Assembly: GCF_028372415.1 (NCBI RefSeq)
Contig: NC_092878.1
Coordinates: 2,321,501-2,385,500 of the forward strand
Direction of reading: 5' to 3'
Source of the DNA: Notamacropus eugenii
Taxonomy: Eukaryota; Chordata; Mammalia; Diprotodontia; Macropodidae
DNA: 64,000 bases
Shown: positions 54,496-64,000 of the stretch, piece after piece
How the letters are laid out: each line of letters starts with the position of its first letter
Numbering within the stretch: position 1 is the first letter of the stretch
The notes under the pieces: generated by a model
Told to the model about the DNA's origin: nothing
The model's input: only the letters and a program-made list of their open reading frames with translations
Database searches by the model: none
Translations under genes and position numbers: made by a program

Positions 54496-55147
54496 CCTCT
54501 CTCCCTAAGTAGATTTAGAAATTTATGTAGTCATTCAACCAGCATTTTTACAAAAACAGAATATGTGTAAAATGGAAATAAAAATATGCATGCTATAACA
54601 ATGAAATGACAGCCTAATATTTTGAAGGCAAGTCACTTTATATGGTATCCACTGTGATTCTTTGAAATCTTAGATGTGGACCAATTGATAATTAGGCTTC
54701 ACTTTGTCTCTGCATTGAAGTGGAAGTAAAGGAGGGTTGAATATAAAAACTTTCCTCAAAAAAAAAATTGTAACTTTCTAACAGTAAATCACTATAATTT
54801 ATCATCACCATAAGGACTAACTTTTCTATTTATTGCCTGTGACCTTCACTGTAGAATGATCCTTCCTTTCAAAGTGTTAGCACCTAAAATTGATTTAAGA
54901 TTTTTGTAAAGGTGAATTACAGTTTATACTGAATTGGATATTTCCCTCATTTGCATATTGAGTTAATGATGTATATCTTTTACTTTAGGAGAAAATTGAT
55001 TTCTAAGTTTGTTTTTGAATTAGTAGATTTAAATTTTGATTTAGTTTGAAACAGTTTGGAAAATTGCACTAGAACTAGATTAGGTTAGATAAATATTTGT
55101 AAATTATTTGGAAAAGTCTGTTAAATGATGAACTTTGTTTTCTTAGG
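54496..55147 (+). other. Intronic unique sequence
   Basis: AT-rich DNA without recognisable repeats, ending in a pyrimidine-rich acceptor-like tract at 55133-55147 (see next feature). Confidence 0.4.
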
Positions 55148-55207
55148 TCTTCCCACTTTCTTTAAAGAAAATAGATCTCCTCTCACACCAAGATACTTCT
55201 GGAATTG
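55148..55207 (+). CDS. Weak candidate internal exon
   Basis: An acceptor-like 'CTTTGTTTTCTTAG' ends at 55147. In the phase set by the first exon at 43110, the following bases read GLPTFFKENRSPLTPRYFWN before a TAG. A possible but poor donor GTTAGT lies just before that stop. Another frame stays open through a second poor donor (CAG/GTTTTT at about 55219). The DNA is repeat-free. Both donors are weak, so this is only a lead. Confidence 0.2.
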
Positions 55208-55219
55208 TTAGTTCTTCAG

Positions 55220-56090
55220 GTTTTTATGCATGTAAATTAACCAAGCCTATAGTGTTTCAAAGGGTGCATAATTTTGAATGTATTGTTAGGAGGCATATAG
55301 TAACTTCCTTGTTCAGCGTCTGTAGTGATCAAGTTCTCTGTAGTTTCACTTTTCTGAACCTAGTTTTTCTGGTTTTTCTTCTGTTAAATACAAGACAGGG
55401 TTGAGATAGGTGCCTTAAAGCACCGTGTTTCAGAGTAGAGTAATCAACTAATTGCATGGTTTATTTTCAATTTTGTAAAATCAAATTATCTATAATCTTT
55501 ATTAAAGAACTTTTTAGTTCTCTAGTATCTCTTTTCTGCTAGCCCAGCTAAAAAGTTTATTTAGAGAATTAACTTCCACTTTGATACTTCTGTGGGTCTG
55601 TGATCTTATATTTCCTCTACTTATGCAGAAGTGCCTTTAAGAACCCATCAGCACCCATGCAACTCCCATATCCCTCCCCAAATCTTCCATTTAGCAGAAT
55701 CCATTTGACATTCTGAAGACTTTTTCCCCTAGATTAGGAGATTCTTATTCTTTTTCTAAAATCTTGTTAACTGTGCTCAGAAATAACTGATTTCCTTTGT
55801 AATCCGGTGTATTTTATGCATTTAGAAACATTATTCTTAGAATGGGGTCCATAGACTTCACTATAATGCCAAAAGGGATCTGTGGCATAAAAAAAGGCTA
55901 AGATCTTCTAATAGGTGGAGTGAATTTGGTAGAAATCTAGCCCTGATACCTATTTTCTCAGGAAAGTCATATCACAGAATGTTTAGATCCACCATGCCCT
56001 CTCTTCATTGCTCATTGGAGCTATTGATTGGGATTATAGATTTTAGAAAGAGTAGAGGGTTATATATAATCTATAGATCAAAAATCTTTT
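55220..56090 (+). other. Intronic, mostly unique; hAT-like fragment at 55830-55915
   Basis: The segment at 55830-55915 (ACATTATTCTTAGAATGGGG…TCTGTGGCATAAAAAAAGGC) matches the right end of the element at 26110-26300. The rest shows no gene or repeat. Confidence 0.45.
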
Positions 56091-56094
56091 TATA

Positions 56095-56243
56095 AAGTGA
56101 AAATCATTTATTAAGCTCTTGGGTACAGAATAGTGCTAGATAATAAAGGAAATGTAAAATACAGATAAGAAAAGATCTTGTTCTCAGGAAGCTTGCCAGT
56201 TTACAGGATATAGTAATTATAATATAAAATGATACAAGTTAAT
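56095..56243 (-). mobile_element. L2 terminus, antisense
   Basis: 'AATCATTTATTAAGCTCTTGGG', 'ACAGAATAGTGCTAGATAATA', 'TCAGGAAGCTTGCCAGTTTAC' weakly follow the reverse L2 end. Confidence 0.6.
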
Positions 56244-56244
56244 T

Positions 56245-58360
56245 AGCAAGGTACAAAAGAACATGCTGTGGGATGCCCACTATCACCACTACTATTCAGC
56301 ATTGTACTAGAAATGCTAACTATCAATAAGAGAAGAAAGAAACAGAGGGAATCAGAATGGGCAATGAGGAAATAAAACTGGCCCTTTTGGCAGTTGATAT
56401 GATGGTGTAGTTGAAAATTCTAGATTCAACTAAAAAAATAGTTGAAACAGTTAATAATTTTTAGCAAAAAAGCAGAATATAAAATTAGCTCATATAAATC
56501 ATCAGTTTTTCTCTGTATTACCAACAAAGTTCTGCAAGAAGAGATAGAGATATTTCATTTTACTGTAGAGAGTATAAAATAACTTGGGATAGACATATAA
56601 AATATCTGCCAAGACAAACTCAGCTTAATTAATATTTGTGTTTATAACACACAATATTTTTTATACAAATACAGTCAGATTTAAATAATTGGAGAAATAT
56701 TCATTGTTCATAGGTGGGCCAACCCAGTGTAATAAAAATGATAATTCTATCTAATCTACTTATTCAGTGCCATCCCAGTTAAACTGCCAGAAAATCATTT
56801 TATTGAGCCAGGAAAAAAATAATAAAATTCTTTTGAAGGAGCAAAAGAGCAAGAACATCAAAGGAATTAATGGGGGAGGGGGAAATGTAAAGGAAGAAGG
56901 TCTGGTAGCAGCAGATCTGAAACTGTATCATAAGGCAGTAATTGTCAGAACTGTCTTGTACTAGCTGAGAAAGAGGGGTCGATCGGTGGAATAGAGGACA
57001 CAGTACACCATAGCAAATGACTACAGTAATGTAGCCTCTTATTTTGTAAATGTAGAGATCTAAGCTTTCAGAGTAAGAATTCACTAATGGGTAAAAATTG
57101 CTTGGAAGACTGGAAAGCAGTTTGGCAGAAATTAGGTATAGACACATCTTAAACTATTTACTCTTAAGATGAGGTCAAAATGGATACATGACCTAGACAT
57201 AAAGGGAGATACAGGTAAATTAGAGAGTGTGGAATATATTACCTATCAGATTTATGGGTAAGAGAAGACTTTATGAAAAAACAAAAGAGAGAGCATTGAG
57301 GGATATAAAGTGGATAATTTTTATTACATTAAATTAAAAAGGTTTTGTACAAATAAAACTGTTGTAGCTAATAAATATGTGTTTGTGTGTATATATATAT
57401 ATATATATACACATACATACATACCTATACACTTATACATATATGTGTGTATAGACAGTTTCTTGCATAAAGGCCTTATGTCTCAAATATATAGAGAACT
57501 GAGTCAGATTATAAGAATATGAGTCATTCTTCAGTTGATAAACAGTCAGAGGATATTGAACAGGCAGTTTTTGGAAGAAGAAATCAAAATTTTATATAGC
57601 CATATGAAAAAGTGCTCTAAATCATTATTGATTAGAGAAATGCAAATCAAAACAACCCAGGGGTATCATTTCACACGTATCAGATTGGCTAAAATGATAG
57701 AAGGGGGAAATGACATGCTAGAGAGGATGTGGAAAAACTGGAACCTCAGTATACTGTTGGTGGGCTTGTGAGCTGATCCAGCTATTTTGGAGACACATTT
57801 GGAATTACACCCAAAGAGTTATAAAACCGGGTATACCCTTTAACTAGATCTATTTCCCAAGGTGATTAGAGGAAAAGGAAAATGACCTATATGTTATAAA
57901 ATATTTATAGCAACTCCCTTTATGGTGGCAAAGACCTGGGAAACAAGGGGTTGCTCATCATTTGGGGAATGGCTGAATAAGTTGTGATATATTGTTATGG
58001 ATTAAGAATGATGAGCAGGTTGGTTTTAGAAAAATATGGAAAGAAGTGTATGAAATAATGCATTGTGAAATCAGTAGAACCAAGAAAACATTCATAAAGT
58101 AACAGCAACATTGTTAGAAATTAGCTGTGAATGACTGAACTCTTCCGGGTAGTGTGGTCATTCAAATCAACTACGAAGGATTTATGAAGGAAAACACTGT
58201 CCACTTCCAGAGAAAGAACTGGTACATGAAAGTATGTGATTTATGGTTCCACATATGTTTCTATGTCGAATGTTGACCTTCTCTAATCCAAGGCTGGGAG
58301 GGAGAGAGACAGTTTGGAACTTAAATGCAACAAAAACAAATACATAAATTTTTAAGGAAA
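56245..58360 (+). mobile_element. L1 LINE, ORF2 C-terminal half to 3' end, dead
   Basis: It starts in the RT region ('CCCACTATCACCACTACTATT', 'GCATTGTACTAGAAATGCTAAC'), passes 'CAGTGCCATCCCAGTTAAACTG' and 'GAGCAAAAGAGCAAGAACATC', 'GGTGGAATAGAGGACACAG', the ORF2 tail ('AAATGCAAATCAAAACAACCC', 'CATTTGGGGAATGGCTGAAT'), and ends 'CACTTCCAGAGAAAGAACTGG'…'AAATACATAAATTTTTAAGG'. Stops and frameshifts are frequent. A (TA)n/ATAC microsatellite at 57389-57450 interrupts ORF2. It is clearly older than the L1 at 18641. Frames 56767-57771 and 58182-58439 are residues or shadows of it. Confidence 0.9.
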
Positions 58361-59064
58361 GAAACTGCTGTGTAAAGTACAAAGGAGGAAGAACTGTCAG
58401 CATCAAAGAAGTCGTTACTGCCTTTGCAGTAATTTTCAATGTGTGCTGAAATAATGTGCTGTGTGTATGTAATCAGTTAGTAACTGGTACTTTTATAGCT
58501 CTGGAAAGCCTGATAGTGTAGTCAAGTCTCACCTTAGATTTGTTACTTTAACTGTTGCCTTATATATTTAGAAGATTTTTCATAGGCTATATAAACTTTT
58601 GAAGGGACATGTTTGGCTTAGGCTATTAACTAACCTTGTAAGCTTCTTGAGGGTGGGAAGTTTTTTTCTTTATACTGTTACTAAGTAGGCCCTCACTGAA
58701 TGTTTGCTGATTAAATTATATAATTGATTATGTTGGTAGCTACTTCTGTAGGAGCATTATTTTTGGAAAATCCTGGCCATGCTTCACTTCACTTCACTCC
58801 TTCCTTTCTGACCATCTCCTTAATATGCACATACCCTCCCCTTCCCTCCATTCCCTTAGATTTTTCTGCTGTGTTTTTGTTCCTGGATGAGTTATGTCAG
58901 TCCTTCCCTGTCCCTATCTTTCTCCCTGGCTACCACTCCCCTATTGCTGTTTATCTCTGCAAAGTGAGTAGAATCAGTGCCATATACACCCTGACTATAA
59001 CTATTTTGTTAAAAAGAAGAAAAGGCCAGATGTTGTAGAGTTTTGGACAGATCTAGAAGAGTGA
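58361..59064 (+). other. Intronic; L2 end at 58630-58725
   Basis: 58630-58725 ('GTAAGCTTCTTGAGGGTGGG', 'AGGCCCTCACTGAATGTTTGC') is an L2 terminus. The plus frame 58724-59038 is pyrimidine-rich and unassigned. Confidence 0.5.
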
Positions 59065-59093
59065 GAATGAAAATGAGAGAGAGAGAGAGAGAA
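59065..59093 (+). repeat. (GA)n short microsatellite
   Basis: Ten or so GA units at 59073-59092. Confidence 0.9.
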
Positions 59094-59194
59094 CTCTCAC
59101 TTGGTTATATTTGCCTGTCTTTCCTCCCCCTACTTCCTTCCCCTGTTCAAGAATTCCATTGTTTCCCTACTTCCTATAAAATATGAAGTTCCAA

Positions 59195-60155
59195 CATTTA
59201 AGCAGTAAGTATTTATTAAGCGTTTACTACATTTCAGTCACCATGTGAAAATAAGTAAACCTTGGGAATACAAAAAATAAGGGAAGATAACATATACCTA
59301 TATAGATATGTACAAGACAGATAAAAACAAATCAAATTCCAGATAACCTTGAAGGGGTAGATAGACAGTAATGGGGAACTGGGAAAGACCTCATATAGAA
59401 AGTCACTGTAGAAATTGAACTGAGTCTTGAAGATAACCAAGAATTCCAGGAGGCAGGGGTGTTATATGTAAGAGAGAATTTCAGGCATGGGTGGCAACCA
59501 CTGCTGTCCAAGGCATCATGGATGTGATTGGAAATAGCAAGTAGGTCAGTAGGGCTGGACTATAGGAGCATATAAAGGGAGGAAGTGTGTAAGAAGATGA
59601 AAGATAGATTGGGATAGGCTGTGAAGAGCTTGAAATGCCATTTAGAGTTTATATTTGATACTAGAGGTAATATGGAACCCTAGGAATTTATTGTTTGGGA
59701 TGGGGGTGACATGGTGAGACCTTCCCTTCTGAAAAATCACTTTGGCGAGTATGTGGAAGATTATATTGGATTGAGACAGGGAGACCAATTATGAGGTTGG
59801 AGTATGTATGGAGAGATGGGGACATATGGGAAAGTTATTGTTGAGGTTTAAATAGCAAGACTTGGCAGTTGATTGGATATGGCATGAAGTGAGATATAGA
59901 GGATGAAAAATAGTTTCCAATCTAGGTATCTGGAACAATGATGGTGCTCTAAACAGAAATAGAGACCTCCAGAAGAGGGAAAAACTGGGAATGGCGGGAA
60001 GGAAGGAGGAAGGATGATAGTGAGTTTTGCTTTGGACATATTAAATTAGTCACTTGGAAATTGAAGTTATAGTTCAAGAGAGAGACTAGAGCTTGATGTA
60101 TGGATCTGAGAGTCTGGGAAGTCAGGAAAAGTTAATGGGGTGGATGTGTTGACAA
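59195..60155 (-). mobile_element. L2-clade LINE 3' part, antisense
   Basis: Starts with the reverse terminus ('AGTAAGTATTTATTAAGCG'), then 'ACTGAGTCTTGAAGATAACC', 'AGGCTGTGAAGAGCTTGAAATGCC', 'GTTTATATTTGATACTAGAGG', 'CATGGTGAGACCTTCCCTTC', 'AAAATCACTTTGGCGAG', 'GACAGGGAGACCAATTATGAGG', and 'TTTGCTTTGGACATATTAAATTAG'. About 950 bp in good order. Confidence 0.85.
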
Positions 60156-60654
60156 TTAACAAGAAAGGAGTAAAAGAAATAAAACTTACTTATGAACTCA
60201 CTGTTTTTGGAAAATCCTAGCCATGCTTCACGTCACTCTTTATGTATGCACTTATATCCGACCTTAAATTCTGAAGGAACTTAAGAAAAAATTTCTGAAG
60301 GGAAATGGCTTTGTGCAAGTCAAGTCTCCGTACTTTTCCAGTAGTGTTGTTAAACTCAATTCAGTGTTCCTCAGTTGTGTGCAAAAAAAGTGTGAGATCC
60401 ACTGGAGAGGGATAATGCATAGCTGACATGTAAAGGGCTTTGTATCTTAAAACATATAGAAATATGATCTGGTGTTATTATTATGATTTATCTCATCCTC
60501 ATTTTCATTTATTATTATTATTGTTAGCACTACCTTGTCATTCTAATCTCTTCCTCTAGTGTAGTTCATGTAGAAATGATCTTGAGATAGGTCACTGTAA
60601 TTGCTATTTTTTTATGTTGAATATTTTGAAAACAGGAGAATAAAATGACTGCTT

Positions 60655-60960
60655 TTTACAATTGAATAAAAATATTATTAGCCTGTAAGGTCATCTTACA
60701 TTGACTCATTGAAAGCATCTTCATGTCAGCTCCAGTAGCAGGTCAGCTCTAGCAACAGACAAGATGATGCACTTTATCCTGTTACCACATGATTTTGATT
60801 TCTTCCACTTGGTGTCTTATATTTTTGCAAGCTTTTCATTCCATGTAGCTTAGAGATTATGAGTATTTGGCATGACAACATGTATTAAAAACATTGTTTA
60901 TAAATTTTATGAATTAATATCATATCTGGTGGACAGATATGGGCAGCAGATTTGTCTATG
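60655..60960 (+). repeat. Direct repeat, copy A
   Basis: This aligns by eye with 61605-61930: shared words include 'GTTGAATAAAAATT'-like starts, 'GTCATTGAA.GCATC', 'ATTCCATG.AGCTTA', 'GTATT.GGCATGACA' and 'GTTAAAAACATTGTT'. The copies are clearly diverged, with no known repeat name that I can assign. Confidence 0.6.
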
Positions 60961-61194
60961 CTGATGCTCCATTTACCGTACAGTTTATTTCTTTATTTCT
61001 CAAGAATATTTCAAGGTCTTCGTTTGAAATATAGGCATTTGTTGTCTGTCTGGTTATGAAGTGTAGTGATCATTTGGTGTCTGAATTTGATAATCAGGTT
61101 TTCTCTTGCTAAGTATTTGGCAAATGTTAAATTTTTGCAACTTGCAGCTACAGATTGAACAATTTCTATTGCTTCTGTAGCTGGGAACTAACAT

Positions 61195-61415
61195 TATCTC
61201 TTAAGGTTTGCAAAGTGGTTTTGATCCTCATAAAATTAGGAGGTAGGTGCTGTTATCCCTATTTTACAGATGAAGGAGCTCAAGCCCAGAGAATTTTAAG
61301 TGTGTTTTCTAAGGATCAGCACAGCTAGCAGTCTTCTGGAAAAGGATTCAGACTTTGTTTTCTGACTTCCAATTCCAGCACTCTAGTCACTGTGCCACTT
61401 AGCTGTCTCATCAAG
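61195..61415 (-). mobile_element. MIR-type SINE, antisense
   Basis: 'AGGAGGTAGGTGCTGTTATCC', 'CCTATTTTACAGATGAAGGAGC', 'CAGCACAGCTAGCAG', 'CACTCTAGTCACTGTGCCAC', 'TTAGCTGTC' follow the reverse SINE order. Confidence 0.75.
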
Positions 61416-61604
61416 GAATGTAGAGTCTTTAAAGATAACCCGTCTGTATTTTCTGATGGCGGTGACTTATCATTACTGTCCTCATCATTAGCAATAATAA
61501 CAATAGAAAAATCATTCTCATTTTTTAATGGAATTTAGATAAAAATGGACACAAGAAAAGTTATTGTTCTGCTCGTGTTTTCATTTTTAATGCTTAGTGG
61601 ACTA

Positions 61605-61930
61605 TTGCACAGTTGAATAAAAATTGTGGCTAAAGAATTAGAATATAAATTCCTCTTTTCAGGAGTCATTGAACGCATCCTTAGTACAATACCAGCAGCA
61701 CACAGGAAGGCAGGGATGATATGTATACCTCGTTCAATTCCTATATAACTTTTGATTTTTTTTCTCTGAAGTCTGTATTTTTAAAGTTGTTATTCCATGC
61801 AGCTTATAAATTGAAAGTATTGGGCATGACATTCTCTGTTAAAAACATTGTTCTTAAATTTGTGTGGATCAATGTTGGTAGTTTTTACCATTTCTTTGTG
61901 TGATCTTCATTGATATGGGCTCATGAAAGA
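61605..61930 (+). repeat. Direct repeat, copy B
   Basis: Partner of 60655-60960, about 950 bp downstream in the same orientation, separated by unique DNA and a MIR. See finding. Confidence 0.6.
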
Positions 61931-62334
61931 TAACTTCTATTATTTTTGGTGGAAAAATTGCCTTTGGAATCCCCTCCATTTCCACAAACAAATCTGAATG
62001 ACTCAACCTTTTTGTTATGTGTTCTTTACCAATATGTTTTGACCAAGTTGATGATGCGTGTCTCTGTGGAAAGACTTTTTTTCCCTTGTTTGTCACAAAC
62101 TTATAATATCAATCCTATTCATTCTTTTGGGTGAAAAGTATTAATTTTTCTATTGCCGCCTTGTGTTTTGTTAATATTGTGCAGATTTATTTTTACAATA
62201 CTTTCCAAATCCATTATGGTCCATTTTATAGTTCTCAAAGTACATATTAAGACTGGTATAGCATAGGTGTTGATTGCTTTCTTATTACCTTTGATTTCAG
62301 AAGGCCAGTTAAGTCTCAGTATTTATCCACAGCC

Positions 62335-62354
62335 TTACCCTAACCCTAACCCTT
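62335..62354 (+). repeat. Short interstitial telomere-like repeat
   Basis: TTACCCTAACCCTAACCCTT holds three CCCTAA-type units. Three units can arise by chance or from break repair. Confidence 0.7.
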
Positions 62355-62646
62355 GTTATTAATTTTTTTTTATTATGAACTTAACAGTCATCAATAAACA
62401 TGAATGTGTTCATTGCCATTAAAATTTAGAATAGAGTTTTGAGGTGAGTGACATGCGGTAATACTAGGATGGGTTAAAATACTTTATTAATAAGAACCTA
62501 TAACAATATAGGAGGGTATGAACAAAAATTCAGAGAGATAAAATCCTGTATAGACATCATAGCCCCCACTGTTTCAGGGGCAGTGTATATGGGATGTTAA
62601 CCTAGACTGTCAGTGGAATACAAGCTCAGATTGAAGGCCCAGGTCA

Positions 62647-62863
62647 AACTAGGGCGGCAGTGAGGAACCTGAGGCCTTGAGGCTACATGTGGCATTCTAG
62701 GTCCTTGGGTAGCCTTTTGACTCAATCCAAGTTTTACAGAATAAATCCTTTTGTTAAGGGGATTTGTTCTATGAAGTTTGAATTCAGTCAAAGGGCCACA
62801 CTTGAGGATCTAGCAGGCCACATGGGGTCTCAAGGCCGCAGGTTCCCCAGCCCTGAACTGGGG
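62647..62863 (+). mobile_element. Palindromic hAT MITE with 8-bp target-site duplication
   Basis: The element at 62655-62855 (201 bp) is palindromic over most of its length: the left end reads 'GTGAGGAACCTGAGGCCTTGAG' and the right end, reversed, 'CTGGGGAACCTGCGGCCTTGAG', and the two ~100-bp halves stay complementary inwards ('GGTCCTTGGGTAGCCTTTTGAC' against 'TCAAAGGGCCACACTTGAGGAT'). It is flanked by AACTAGGG (62647-62654) and AACTGGGG (62856-62863), an 8-bp duplication with one mismatch, as made by hAT transposases. No transposase frame exists; the look-alike frames on both strands (62597-62878) reflect the palindrome. Confidence 0.88.
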
Positions 62864-62879
62864 ACTCAGTTTATATAGG

Positions 62880-64000
62880 GTTTTCAAACAAAGGGTCTGC
62901 TATGGCAGCCCTGTGCCTGGAAAGGCAATGGGATAAGGGAACAGGGATATATAGTAGCAAAGGGAGTTTTCTAGAGACATCAGGGAAACCTCTTCCTGAT
63001 AAAAAAGGTAGAATTATAACTGTCTCTAAGTGTCTCTATAAGACTTTTGGGAGAGTTTCAGCAATCACATCTAACTAGAACTGGAAACATACCTGGGAGA
63101 GTTGGACTATAGACTCCTGGCTGTTCACTTGTATACAAAAGAACAGAAAAAGAGGATCGCTTGTGAAACCTCTGAATCTAACTTGTACAGCTTGGGGTAT
63201 TGTTTTAATGGGTGTTTATTTCATTTAACATTGTAATGATCAAGCTGCCCTTTTTGTCTCTCTTTTGCCCTTTTGAATTTCCTTCCGAACTCTTCTTTGT
63301 ATTTTTTACATAATTTCCTTCTTTCTTTCCTTTCTTCTTCCCTCTTAAACTATCTCATTGAAAAATATCAATTGTTCTTGACAACATTATGGTAGTGACA
63401 TGTTTTTAAATCCCTTACTGCTGTGGTCTTTAGAAATAGAAAACAATTTTCAGTGTGTACATCAAATAAGCCAGCATTCTCAATTGACTTAAGCCTATTT
63501 TATACATTAGGATACATGTATAGACCATGAGTATGGTACTAAAACAAAGGCCCAAAGGTTTGGGGATAAGACAGTAAGACTGTTGTACTTTTAGGTAGCT
63601 TGCTGAATAGTTATCATATCAGTGTGGTTCTTGATACTTCTTAGACTTTTTTTTGGCTTTTTTTTTTTTTTTTTGCTTCTCAGCCCATATGTTGTTTTCC
63701 TAAAAATGCTTGTAGATTTTTAAAAACAATTCAAGCTGTGATTTAATACATAATTGGCCTGTATTGATGTTCTCATTGGTGTTATTTTTTTTAGATGATA
63801 GCTTACAAGCTTGTAAAGTTCTTTGTAGTAAATTCATGAAGAACTATGAAACATTTAATCCCATAATTGTATCTTAATCTGGTCCTGTCATTTTCCAGTT
63901 TTACAGAGAAGCTTGTAGCTTCACTTGAGTTTCATTATATTAGCTTATGCCCAAGCATTGTTTGATTTATCTTAGATTTTCATTGTGTTGGACTTCTTGA
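62880..64000 (+). other. Intronic unique sequence to the window edge
   Basis: AT-rich DNA with a poly-T run at about 63658-63675. No exon or repeat family is recognised. Confidence 0.35.

Noticed and set aside
62597..62878. Two similar peptides encoded on opposite strands
   Set aside because: They arise because the DNA is a palindromic MITE, not from paired genes.

Overview
The window reads as AT-rich, CpG-poor mammalian DNA and is most likely marsupial (metatherian). The evidence is its repeats: L1 3' ends of the type common in opossum and other marsupials, tRNA-derived SINEs with a BovB/RTE-like tail, a very high density of LINE-2-clade fragments in both orientations, MIR/CORE-SINE copies, and short palindromic hAT elements. 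There are no operons, bacterial genes or CRISPR arrays. Most open frames longer than 60 codons are chance frames or pieces of transposons. Repeat family names here come from pattern recognition, not a library search, so strand and class are firmer than subfamily.

Layout: (1) 1-5.5 kb holds a candidate last coding exon (1209-1280) behind a good splice acceptor, followed by AT-rich DNA with several AATAAA signals that looks like a long 3' UTR. (2) 5.5-41 kb is intergenic and packed with mobile elements: CR1/L3, L2, L1, SINEs, two LTR-like blocks around 21-26 kb, a probable LTR at 36.7 kb, microsatellites, and three decayed protein-coding remnants read on the minus strand: an unidentified frame at 15.2-15.6 kb, a Ty3/Gypsy-type integrase at 17.6-18.05 kb, and a broken intronless coding frame at 39.1-39.85 kb. 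(3) 42.0-43.8 kb is a strong TATA-less CpG island with Sp1, NRF1 and five CACGTG E-box motifs. It leads into a candidate first coding exon (ATG at 43110, splice donor at 43294 or 43306). (4) 43.3-64 kb behaves as a long first intron of that gene, with more L2/L1/SINE copies, one weak candidate internal exon near 55.15 kb, a diverged pair of direct repeats at 60.66-60.96 and 61.6-61.93 kb, and a 201-bp palindromic hAT MITE with a near-perfect 8-bp target duplication.

The simplest reading is two plus-strand genes in tandem: the 3' end of one at the left edge and the promoter and first exon of another at 43 kb, separated by about 40 kb of transposon-rich DNA. I could not name either gene. I found no clearly new biological system. 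The most useful leads are the integrase remnant, the two unnamed decayed coding frames, the E-box cluster in the CpG island, the inverted duplication beside a hAT element at 31.2-31.4 kb, and the direct-repeat pair at 60.7-61.9 kb.
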